Positions 10,106 through 20,339 of a stretch of DNA of 64,000 bases are shown here, piece after piece. Under the pieces are notes generated by a model that saw only the letters and a list, made by a program, of their open reading frames with translations, was not told the origin of the DNA and searched no databases. Location: NCBI GenBank assembly GCA_003024785.1, contig PUQB01000044.1, positions 855,413 to 919,412 of the forward strand. Reading direction: 5' to 3'. This stretch comes from Selaginella tamariscina. Lineage: Eukaryota > Streptophyta > Lycopodiopsida > Selaginellales > Selaginellaceae. The position numbers were made by a program, and so were the translations under genes. The number at the start of each line of letters is the position of its first letter. Position 1 is the stretch's first letter.

Positions 10106-11660
10106 TCCACTAGATCTCTTGTGACATGTTCTAGAAGCTGTAGAGCAGTCATCTTTTGCTTGCTTGATTCCTTCCTCTTTAAAAAGCTCATCGTCCTTCT
10201 ATATGTTCCACCCTAGTTACCTGTCCTTATATACCCTCAAGAAATCCTTTTTAGATTAGGATAAGAATCATTTTGATAATCCTTTTTTGAATTGGGATAA
10301 GAATCCTTTTCACAAACCTTTTTTGGATTAGGAATAGGCACAAGAATGCTTTTGAAAAATGTTTTTTGGATTAGGATTAAGGACAAGGAACCTTTTTACA
10401 TAACCTTTTAGACTAATTAAACAAGTTCGCACAAGAAAGTAAAGAGTTAGTAAGATTGGGAAAAAGACCTTACATGGGGCCAAATCAAAATGTGGTGTTT
10501 TCTGAAAACTTGTCCGTCTCCATGGTTTTTATCTAATTCAATTTACAGATTGCACTTTTGACCTTTACAAGGCAAACCGGATGGAAAAGACCAATTGCAT
10601 ATCATTTTTACAATACCGAATATGAAAATTAAGAAATTACAATGTTTCATAAATAACCTTCTTTCATTCAATGGTAATGTATTTTACTTAAGAAAAAGGT
10701 ACAATGCTTATCATTTGCACTATCCAAGATGGCTGCTCATATTTATAAACCATGATAGGTCTTGCTGCTACTGTTCTTTTCTTTCATTGTTGCTTACATT
10801 CATGTTCATGTAAGATGTGATGTTGCTGTGAAATATAGCAGGAGGTGGAATTTGACTTTGATGCTTTCTACAAAGTTGTCCACCTCTATGTTGTACATCA
10901 CATCCAATTCACATATTCAGATTTGGATATGTAAGAAACAAGTCGTATAGAAAAGAGTTATTGCATGTTTTCAAAACCAATTTTAATTATTAAAACTAAG
11001 AAATTACCTTAATAAAAGACTGATGAAATGTGTGGCAATCGGAACTTGGCATTTTGCATTGGTAGGAGCTATGATATTGATAGCAAACATAGATATAATG
11101 CAATTACACACTAGAAACTCAATTAAAGCAAACTAGCATGAGCTATGATATTGATAGCAAATGTTATAAGGAAAAAGCTATGATTGATTTCATAAATAAG
11201 CTCTGTTTGATTAAACATTCGTGTATTTTATTTAAGAACATGTAAAATGCTTTGCATTTATACTATCCATTGGTCATTTTTATAAACCACCACAGCTCAA
11301 ACTGCTATTGTCTTGCCAAGGTGTTTAATAACAATTTGGCATGACGATAGCAGTTGGAGCTTTGGCTAGTTTTGGAGTTTAGCATTTGGCAAATAGCAAT
11401 TGGAATTTAGAATTTGGAATTTTGCATTTGGAGGAGCTATCATATTAATAGCACACATACACATTAAACTCTAGAAACTTAGGGAAAGCAAACAAAAAAA
11501 AAACTATGCAAATGTCAAACACCATATTCCATATGTTACATCCCAAATGCCCTATTCCAATTCCAAATGTTAATCCTATTAGCACATCTTTTTTGCATAG
11601 TTGCATTTGTTTACTTTAACTGAGTTTCTAGCTTGTAATTGCATTATATCTATGTGGTTT
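10106..11660. repeat. AT-rich region with local direct and inverted duplications
   Basis: No gene is supported. Two diverged direct duplications are visible: about 10640-10760 with 11190-11310 (shared 'ttataaacca' blocks), and about 11041-11135 with 11400-11500 (shared 'ggagctat' then 'ctagaaactcaattaaagca'). The second unit also has an inverted partner at about 11600-11650. From 10230 to 10400 there are four diverged copies of a unit like 'ccttttttggattaggataagaat'. Confidence 0.5.
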
Positions 11661-11664
11661 TAAT

Positions 11665-12112
11665 GTGATTTGTTATATGATTTAGTTAGCCAATATGTAG
11701 TTCAACCACTTGGTTTTCTACATAGTTTTTTTATATGATCTAGCTAACCACTATGGTTAATTCAAAGTTCAGCCACTTAATTTTCTACATCATCTTTTAA
11801 TAATCATGGTTTTGCGAAGTCAAATCTGAAATATGAAATTTTAGCATTCCAATATGCATTCAACTTGTATATAAATAAGTAAATAATACATATACAAACA
11901 CATACCCCAAACTCATTCCAACTCTCTCTCATTGTATACATATAGTTATGTACATATATGTTGAGAGAGATGAGAGAGAGTCTTCAACAAGAAATGCATA
12001 AGTGATGAGAAATTATAAATTGAATAACTAATATATATATTATTATCATATACACACATATAAAATATATTAAGAATATTCAATAATCTAAAATTCAAAA
12101 TAGCATGTATCC
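11665..12112. repeat. Inverted copy of 2125-2560
   Basis: The reverse complement matches 2125-2560 over about 440 bases, including 'gcatttcttgttgaagactc' and 'atttcatatttcagatttg'. It is the only copy in the window in this orientation. Confidence 0.7.
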
Positions 12113-13234
12113 ATTAGGTAGCTCTTAACATTTATAAATTTGCAGCCCGTATACCAAATAATGGCTTTGTCTTTAATACCACACAAACCACAATCCAAAT
12201 AATGCATTCTATTCTATAATATAACCAACATAAACCACAATGCAAAGACACTAACATTATAACTAACAATCCATTATGTATCCCACATAATACACACAAA
12301 CCATAATGCAAACACAATCCAAAGTACCCATGCATAAACAAACCCGTTTGCAAATTGGACAAAATGCCCGGTCAAGTGCATGACGATCTTCCACAAGTAA
12401 ACACATGCATTCCTTGAATTTACAAGTACTAATTAGTGACGTACCCCACGCAAATCCATTTAATATTCCATTCCATAACATAACATAACAATATTAAAAC
12501 CTTGCTTATTAGGACTTAACCCAGCTCTATTTGGCTTCTTCAAACTTTAAAAATTAATAACTTGTTATCCAACTAGTGAAACTAGAAAAAAAAACTACAG
12601 ATTAGTTCGACTTAAGTTTTAGAAAATTATAGAACCAAACATAAATGTTTTACTTACTTTATATTTAACTTGTATTTGACAGTTCAACTTAATCAACTTT
12701 AATTTTTTAATGCATTACTTTTTAATAAACGTATCTGACAATGCTACATCTATATCTTCATCGAGAATGTTAATAGTAAACTAAAATTTAATTCTTTAAT
12801 TTTTGGATTTTGATTTAGAGAATTTCCATTTACATTTTTACTTATCAATATCCTATTTATATTATTATTTTTCCTTTGGCCAACCTAATTTTCTTTCAGA
12901 GGAACTACATCTTTGAAAAGTTAACTTTCAGTTCAAAACGACACGCCCGTACCTAACATTTGAAACCCTAATTTTATTTTTTTATTTTTAAAATTTAATT
13001 TAATTTAAGTTAGGGCTTGGTTGACCTAATAATTATTTATTTTTTCACTAGATTTGATGACTTTTAATTATTTAGTTAATCTATAGGTTTTCAATCTTCA
13101 TGGTGCAATTAAAAGTTAGGGTTTTAATCGCCATTAGGGTACGAGCTTAAGCAACAATAGAAAAGCAAGGAAGCACGATGTTATGAAATCATCATTGTGT
13201 GCATAGAGTTCAATTATAGCTCTAGGTGTGTGTC
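12113..13234. other. AT-rich stretch, no gene seen
   Basis: Short minus-strand frames at 12132-12481 are Cys/Leu/Ile-rich and look like chance openings. Around 12488-12530 a block resembles 1355-1400 ('cttgcttattaggac'). I see nothing else. Confidence 0.5.
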
Positions 13235-14112
13235 TCTCTTTCCTTATATTTTATTTTTATTTCTATTTAGATTCTAAGAAGGGGGAAATAAAAGAAAGGT
13301 AAAACAAGCACTTCTTTGTAGAAATTTCATTTTTAAGCATATTTATATAATATATAATTTATTTACATAAAACATATCTCTCTGTATACATATATAAATC
13401 TAATATATATATTAAAATGTATATGATTTTAATATATCAAAATATGCATTTTAGAATATATATTATATTTATATGATATGATCATATATTATATGTATGG
13501 CATATAAATTAACACTTTAATCATTTTGTAAGAACGAGTAATTTACAATTATAGTGTCTTGAAAGTAAAAAAAAAGTTTAAACATATGTGTTTATATTCG
13601 TGTATTTATGTATAAAAGGTTATATATGTAATATGTAATGTACACATATATGTTGCACATGTGAATGTATATATGTATATTGATGTATATATTTATGATA
13701 TGATAACATACATATGGAGAGAAAGAGAAGAGTGTATATTAAGTGTTTTTATTTTGTTAGTGAACAAACTAAGGTTATAAGCTTATTTTACTTTGACTTA
13801 TGGTAGATCTAAGGGCTCAAAAAGCTCTTGGACACCTTCATGTTCTCTCTATAATAAATATATAGTGTATATAATTAAGGAATACTCAATAAATTATTTA
13901 TTTTAAACCTAATGAAAAACCATTGGCTTTTACATGGTTTAAAAACCATGTCACTTTAATATTTTAGACAAAAACCAACTTGTTTTTTCATATAGTTAGT
14001 CCAAAGTTTAGTCATTGGTTTTTTATATGGTCTTTTTAATCAAAAACCATATGTTGTGACTTGTTGTGTTATTTAGCTCCCACACTAGTTGATTTATTTT
14101 TTAGTCAATAAG
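13235..14112. repeat. Dispersed AT-rich repeat, copy 2
   Basis: It matches 1429-2120 plus 2568-2795 in direct orientation but lacks the 450-base segment 2125-2560 between these blocks. It ends at the same place as copy 1 ('ctcccacactagttgattta'), where unrelated sequence begins in each case. Confidence 0.65.
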
Positions 14113-14149
14113 AACAATCGTTTTCTATGCAAGTGGCCTTAACTACTCT

Positions 14150-15060
14150 CGTGCTCCATTGGATAGACTTAATTGAAGATAAAGACAACTCAAATTATTA
14201 ATAACACTTTAGTTTAGGATATTATTGTTCATCCTGATCTAAATTATACATTGACATCAAGGTTTATACTTTGTAATTATCTAGCTTTTTATTTTAATCA
14301 GGGATTGTTGTATAATCACCCTCATTTATGTTTTCAAAAAGAATCTTTGTCTCGCCATGGTTCAAGATTCTCATGATACATTTATAATTGGATATATTGT
14401 TATTTGAAAGACCATCAAGTTGGTTCAACATGTGTCCTAATGGCCTCATGTATGTGGAACATTTTGTGCATTCTTATGACTTGTGTTAGTGTATGAAACT
14501 TCCATGACATTGTTTTCTCTACCTTCTTCCTATTGCACAACATTCATGAAAATCCATCTTTATGGATTTCCTCGTATTTCTTCCAAATTCTAATGGGTTT
14601 GATTTAATTTTAGTAATGGTTAACCATTTTTTCAAGATGGCAAAATTATTTTATATAATAAGACATGCTCTAGTTTTGATGTTGTAGCCTTTGTATATTA
14701 AGAGGTATTTTATCTTCAGTCTTTTTAATGACATTTTTAGTAATTGAAATTTTTAATTCACTTTTATCTTTAGCAATGATTTTAAAACATTTCAGAATCA
14801 AGGAGAAGTTGACAATGACAATAGCTTACCATTTAAAAATAGATGGTTAAACATAATGAACCATTCAAATGTTGAAAGAATACTTTTACTATTTAATTTC
14901 ACATCAAAAAGATGATTAGGTTGACTATTATTTACAATTGAGTTTAATTATAACAACTCTTCCACATAGCATTTTCCATTCTTTGTCAGGTCTTACACTC
15001 TTCCAATTGTACTAAGTTTGGGACTTGTTACAAATAATAGAGTGGATTACTTTTGTTTCA
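14150..15060 (+). mobile_element. Heavily decayed chromovirus integrase remnant
   Basis: Aligned by eye to element 1 at about 7950-8760, this region keeps the order of the RNase H-integrase junction, the zinc domain and the integrase core. The clearest stretch is 14550-14680, where SMDFLVFLPNSNGFDLILVM parallels [20 protein letters not shown] of element 1. Later, EFNYNNSS parallels EFAYNNSI. Almost all changes are G/C to A/T. No LTRs are found. It lies directly against repeat copy 2. Confidence 0.6.
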
Positions 15061-15416
15061 TTTAAGATGAGGTCACTCACCATCTAGAACAAGCTTAAGA
15101 ATCTCAACAACATGGTTGATAGGTCTCACTCTATAGCCCCAGTTTTTTAGCAGATAAATGAGCGGCTTATGATGTTAGAGGGGAAAGAGCAACACTTTTG
15201 AAGAGGCAACTAGGTTTCTGGGATAAAGTGCATTAAGTGGGCATGTTTTTTCTGCACCTAAGGTTCGTCAACAACTCAATAAGTAACAATAATGATCCTC
15301 TCTTTTTCTTTTAAGGCATATGCAAAATTGGTTTCAATAATAGTGTTTAAATGAGGAAATGATTATGTTTAATGTGCATTCTTAACTTCAAGAAAAGGGG
15401 CATATGAATGAACATT
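15061..15416. other. AT-rich stretch, no gene seen
   Basis: This lies between two retroelement remnants. I see no open frame or repeat with a clear partner in the window. Confidence 0.4.
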
Positions 15417-16540
15417 ACATCAGGAAGGAGGAATTGCCTGAGAAACATTTAGAGAAGCTTAGAACTATCTTTTAAGGCAAAACAGAAAAGATAAATGAAT
15501 ATATATATTATTTTAAGAAACATGAGAAAAAGTGTAAGGCATATGTATGATGCCTTACTATAATAGTATAAATAAGGGTTGTTAAAACTATATTGAGATT
15601 TGGCACTGATGATCAATAAAAATGATAAAGAGGATTTATTGATCAATTAAAAATATATATATAAAAAGAAGGCATATAAAAAGATTACAGAAGGTAAATA
15701 AATATATAAAAAGAAAGAAGAATCCTTTAATGAGGAAATTAAAGAAGTGGATGTAGTAAAGGTTTGTAAATATTCAATGGATGAGAAAGCATTGGTTCAA
15801 ATGATGAAAATCTTAAAGGGAATAACAATTAAGGAGGAGATGAAGACAAATATATGGTGTACTAAATGTAATAATTTTGGTCATACAGTGGAGGAATGTA
15901 AGTTGCAATTACTTATATGCCAGATATGTGAAAAGAAAGGACATGTGGCTTGGAATTGTAGACACAAATATGTGGAAAGGAAGGACATGTGGCTCGGAAT
16001 TGTAAACATTTCTTGAGTTAGAATGTGGCTCATATAGAGAGAGAAAGAAGAGATGATGATCGTCCACCTTCGAGAAGGTTACATTTTAAATAAATATTTG
16101 GTAGGTGGAAAGTTGGAGTTGATGGAGTGTTAAGGAGATGTGGGGTTTAGGGTGTTAAGACCTTGATGTGTAGACCTCTCGGAGGTTTTTAAAGATGTTC
16201 ATTTGGGCTTAGCAAAAGATCATTTTGTAGAGGAAATAATAATAAAGAAAATCCTTTAGGCAGGATTATGGTGGCCTACCATATGGAGGGATGTGAGTAG
16301 GTATTGTAGGGTGTGTGATAAATGCCAACGTGCACAATTACCCCAAAAAAAACAAACGCAATCATATAATCTAGTCCTCCTGCTGGAAGCTTTCCAGAAA
16401 TGGAGAATGGACTTTATAGGACTTATTGATTCAACAAGTTAAAAAAGGAACCAATATGTGTTAATATTAACGAATTATATAACAAAATGGGTAGAAGTAG
16501 AGCCTATGAGAAGGGCTAATGTATATAATACATCACATGT
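15417..16540 (+). mobile_element. Element 2-type remnant: gag C-terminus joined to integrase
   Basis: 15417-16100 matches element 2 gag from about 24534 to about 25160, including two CCHC zinc knuckles (C-T-K-C-N-N-F-G-H and C-Q-I-C-E-K-K-G-H) within the open frame 15747-16016. From about 16150 it matches element 2 integrase at about 28390-28790 (CRVCDKCQRAQLP and related). Protease, RT and RNase H, about 3.2 kb in element 2, are missing. Stops and A/T drift show that it is dead. Confidence 0.8.
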
Positions 16541-17772
16541 TATAAAATATTTCTTAAAAGCATCAATAACCTTTTGGTAATCCTCTCTGACTTCCTTCTC
16601 AAGATCATAATACCAATCAGAGACATTCCTTTTCAATGTATGGGGAAATATAAGTAGCTTTTTTGCATTAGTCACTTTATACAGTTTAACTACCTCTTCA
16701 AAATGTTGTAAAGGTCTTTTCGAATTCTCTTTCTTTCATACTGAGAATGTGGAATAGATCACCATACCTCCAAACATTCCTGGGAAAAGTGCTATATTTG
16801 AAATAATCCTTTCTTCTTGTGTACTTTTTCTTCCACCTTCCTCCCTTCCTCTCAAGAAGCTCTTAAGAGATCCTTCTCCTTGTATTCTTAATATGTTATG
16901 AATAGGCACTCCTTCCCTTCCTCTCATAGTCTCCTTTATACTAGTTATTTGATATTACCTCCAATTCTCTGGATCAACCTTAGATTTCTATTTTGTTTTT
17001 GCGATATCCTCTACTATCTTTCCAAGGATATTCTAATGTCTATTCTCACCAGATTCAGGTTGTTGTTGGGTAGTCACTCTATTGGTTTGCCTTTTATTCT
17101 TTTGATCGACTAATGCTAAATTAGGACAATGATTTCTCCAAGGTTCCATTCATTCTTTATCATATATACATCTTACTCTACACCTTCTGAGCCATTCTTT
17201 TTACTGAAATTTTAATCAATTAATCATCTTAACATCTCATTCCAATGAGTTTTAACAAGGCAACGGCGAAATCTCTCTGTGATTGCCAATTGTTAAACAA
17301 GAAAAACTCACCTCTTCTTATTTAATAAATATCTTCTCAAGAACAGTTAAAAAAGGCTATACACTTTTCTTTTCATCACTCTCAATATACATATAGCAAT
17401 TTACCTCATGTTTGTGGTCTTCAAATTCAAGGGTAAGAACAAATTTTAGCTATTGCCTTGTTAGACATACCCATTAGAAGTATACATAGATTCTACAGAA
17501 GAGATCTTATAATATGCACCTTCTATTATGAACATAAATACAAGAGAACAAGCATGGAGACCCTTTCTCCCTTTCCTTAACTACCATACTCTCCCTCTCG
17601 CCACATGAACCTTTCCTTTCTGAGATATCCTTTTTCTTTTCCTTTATCATGTTCCTCTTGGTAAGGATTTTCTTGCTTCCTCGCCTTCCATTCATGCTAC
17701 CTACAAACCTTCCTACCCTTATTCTCTTCACAGTAAAATGTCCTATACTCATAACATTTTACCTTTAATAAT
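16541..17772 (-). mobile_element. Element 2-type remnant: LTR, leader and gag N-terminus, inverted
   Basis: On the minus strand, 17291-17772 is an LTR homologous to 23291-23805 and 16541-17290 matches the leader and N-terminal gag up to about 24533. The frame 16475-16675 reads NAKKLLIFPHTLKRNVSDWY, close to the gag of element 2. The homology ends at about 24533 of element 2, exactly where that of the adjacent plus-strand remnant begins. The two pieces are thus halves of one element, one of them inverted. Confidence 0.8.
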
Positions 17773-17811
17773 TGTCTCAATTTGTTAAGTTACTGATATG
17801 TTTTTTTTGTA

Positions 17812-18535
17812 GCTTATGATAAGTTGGAGGGCTATGAGATGCAAGTCCATGGATTTATCGATGGTGGTACTCATTACATTTTTGTTGTGTGGTGTCTAAG
17901 AACAAACATGCTGCAACTATATACAATGTCTATGCTAAAGCAGTTTGACAGTTTGGACAATCAAAGAGAATCTGCTCTAATTTTGCATGCAAGAACTCTC
18001 TTGTTGAGCTAGATATGCAACTTACATTTCCAGGTCATCAACAATGCTTCTTGAGAGGTAAATCAACTCAAAACCAGGTAAGTCATTTGTTTTAAACATT
18101 TTTGGAAGCTTGTTTTATTTTTTTTCCACTACAAAGAATAGAACAGTTTTGACGGGTTTATTTGAGAAGGTTTTCTGGTACTTACAAGTACCTAGTCAAC
18201 CTCATGGAAGATGTTGGACTACTAGATATTTCCAATCCTTGGCACAAGGAGTCGATGTGCCTTTACTGGATGCATGAGATCCAAAGTGCTGTTGACAAGT
18301 ATATTAGTGCATGGAACTATCATGTAGTGCGAGCTACACACGATCATAAGTCTCATGTTCCTATGAAAGAATTCCAGCCCAAGGAGCAAAGAACTGAGTA
18401 AGCATTTTCTTTTTTCTAAAAATGTTTAACACTTCCTCATTACAGTGTCATTCCTCCTTTAACATCCAAGAAGATTATGGTCATCGAGGATGAACAAAAT
18501 GATAATGAACCATGTGCTTTCTTGCCAAATGTAAG
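17812..18535 (+). pseudogene. Integrase/transposase-like gene, exons
   Basis: The first block (17824-18076) reads YEMQVHGFIDGGTHYIFVV and, after a frame change, CSNFACKNSLVELDMQ and FLRGKSTQNQ, ending at a GTAAGT donor. A second block (about 18145-18400) reads RIEQF, a TGA, then YLVNLMEDVGLLD, LYWMHEIQSAVDKYISAWNYH. It ends near a second GTAAGC; a short third exon (18449-18534) reads MVIEDEQNDNEPCAFLPN. The order 'H-G-x-I-D-G', 'E-N-x-L', 'G-x-S-x-x-N-Q-R-I-E-x-x-W' and 'W-N-x-H' matches eukaryotic rve-type integrases found in IS3EU/Ginger-like DNA transposons and in host genes derived from them. Introns are retained but the frame is broken. Confidence 0.55.
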
Positions 18536-18799
18536 CTCATTTTCAGTTTCATTCAATGTAACAAATTGCTATCCTAACAAGAGTTTTGTATTGTTTGAGA
18601 TGCTATATATAAAGCTAACAAAACGGGTCTAAAGGAGGACATGTTGTTTTTGTTGCATCTTGATCTGACTTTGGAGTGTGCATCTACATTTCAACAAAAC
18701 TTACCACTGCAAGACCATGTCACTCAAGTATTGGAAGGTGGAGATGATCACTGAAAAAATGTTATCAACATGATAATGGTGTTATTATGAATACATGCT
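18536..18799. other. AT-rich spacer with possible last exon of the integrase-like gene
   Basis: About 18605-18752 is open in short frames (LDLTLECASTFQQNLPLQDH) and may be a further exon. I see no strong signal. Confidence 0.25.
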
Positions 18800-19240
18800 C
18801 TATTTCTTTGTATGGAAAGAGCTTTCATTTATTTCTAACTTGCTTAACTTTTCAAAACATGGACATGCTTTGGCACAAGTGGCTGCTACAGTTACAACCT
18901 GTGTTGATATGGCTAAGGCTTTGGAGGCTGCGACAGTAGCTTCAACAGCATGAATTGCTGCTTCTTGAGCAGCTCTTGCTATTGCTAAGGCAAAGTCACA
19001 AAGACAATGCATCTTTGTAGCTTTCTCTTTCTCATCAAGGTACTCAGCTGCAAGAATGCCCCAATGGTTCTTCAAGATCTTCTTCATCCATTGTTGTTGT
19101 CCACGTTAAGTAAATTCCTACCCTTGTGCTTATCGAAATCGACTATGACATCAAACTTGGAGCCTTTTGACCATGCCGAACATACTAGAGTTGCTGGGTT
19201 TAGAGTTGGTGTAGATGGGCTTTGCATTGTCCCTTTAAAC
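18800..19240 (-). pseudogene. Alanine-rich coiled-coil protein fragment
   Basis: The minus frame 18800-19087 begins MKKILKNHWGILAAEYLDEK and continues as an alanine-rich helix with DFALAIARAAQEAAIHAVEA. The preceding sequence (about 19090-19235, different frame) is also coding-like (SKFDVIVDFDKHKGRNLLNV). This suggests a single exon interrupted by one frameshift near 19085. I recognise no family. Ala-rich helices of this sort occur in many plant proteins, so no function is proposed. It may belong to the minus-strand locus that continues at 20340-23275. Confidence 0.35.
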
Positions 19241-19246
19241 CTTAAT

Positions 19247-19475
19247 CTTGTATAGACTCACAACACCAAGTCACTAGGTTATAAAGTGAGACTCTGAAGC
19301 TTTATGAACAGTATCTCATGCATGATCTTGTATAGACTCACAACACCAAGTCACTAGGTTATAAAGTGAGCCTTTGAAGCTTTACAAACAGTATCTCATG
19401 CATGATCTTGTATAGACTCACAACATCAAGTCACTAGGCTATAAAGTGAGCCTCTGAAGCTTTATGAACAGTCAT
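19247..19475. repeat. 80-bp tandem repeat, three copies
   Basis: Copies begin at 19247, 19327 and 19407 with 'cttgtatagactcacaac'. Each contains 'aagtcactagg' and 'agctttatgaacagt' and they are nearly identical. A diverged fourth copy lies apart at about 19952-20040 ('atagactcatagcaccaagt'). Confidence 0.9.
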
Positions 19476-19602
19476 TACTCCAGTCCAACTCAATGTTACC
19501 ACCAAATTTTTCACGGTATTCTGTAGCTTCTTTGGCAATTAAGATGACATTGAATCTTCTCAAGCACTTGTTGCATTCCATGTTGCACACTTTGCTTTAA
19601 TT

Positions 19603-19809
19603 GTGCTCAACTTGGATAGGACGAAGATGTGGTATTGGAAGAGTCTCATTCATGTGAAGACTCAGTATCTTAGATACTTGGTTGTTACATGTCTAGGAGC
19701 ACTCATGCTAAAACAAGATAAGGTGGTAAAAGCTTTAGGATGCTTCAAGACTGCCATGGAGTACATTAGACATGTTGAGGAAGACTCCTTTGCCATCTCT
19801 TTGTATTGA
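19603..19809 (+). other. Coding-like segment of uncertain strand
   Basis: The plus frame reads TQYLRYLVVTCLGALMLKQD then KALGCFKTAMEYIRHVEED, which loosely resembles a tetratricopeptide helix pair. An opposing minus frame at 19662-19967 is also open. I cannot tell which, if either, is real. Confidence 0.2.
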
Positions 19810-20115
19810 ATGTTCAAAGTCTGGGTGAAGCTTGGGTAAAACTTTGGTAAGAACAGGAGAAGGCAAGCTCGTTTCAGCTTTAGCAGTTTCTCCAATGCTG
19901 ATAATATTAGAGCTAAAGACACATCTTTGCTGGAGGAAAATACTATGCATAATCTTGCATATAACAATATAGACTCATAGCACCAAGTTAGACTAGGCTA
20001 TTAAGTGAGCCTCCAAAGCTTGGCTAGAAGTATCTAAGGACTCGCATTTTAATTAATGTGAAATAAACAGAAAGAAAGTGATTCATTAATAAAATGACAA
20101 AGAAAACATAGACTT

Positions 20116-20209
20116 AGTTCATGCATAACCATAGTCCTTGTAAGCAATAGAGAAAAGCAACTTCTTCTAGAGAACTTGCTTACAAGGACTATGGTTATGC
20201 ATGAACTAG
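20116..20209. repeat. Perfect 33-bp inverted repeat, hairpin
   Basis: 20116-20148 and 20177-20209 are perfect reverse complements separated by a 28-base loop. The core of the left arm is CATGCATAACCATAGTCC and of the right arm GGACTATGGTTATGCATG. The surroundings are AT-rich and show no similar pairing. It could be a small foldback element or a small-RNA precursor. Confidence 0.9.
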
Positions 20210-20339
20210 AACATGTTTGTCCCATGAGAAGGTACTCTTCAGACTTCACAATTCCAAGTTCAAACTTGATGCTTAAACTAATGTTCTTTTGAAATAGCTC
20301 ATGTCATATACAACTACCATAGCTCCTTTGGTGTCATCT

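Noticed and set aside
10595-10950. Two plus-strand frames of 62-72 residues
   Set aside because: They lie in locally duplicated AT-rich DNA and show no similarity between the duplicated copies at the protein level.
12132-12481. Minus-strand Cys/Tyr-rich frames
   Set aside because: Built on repeated 'ataaaccacaatgca' words; no conserved pattern.
19247-19475. CRISPR-like array
   Set aside because: The units are plain tandem repeats with no unique spacers, in a eukaryotic genome.
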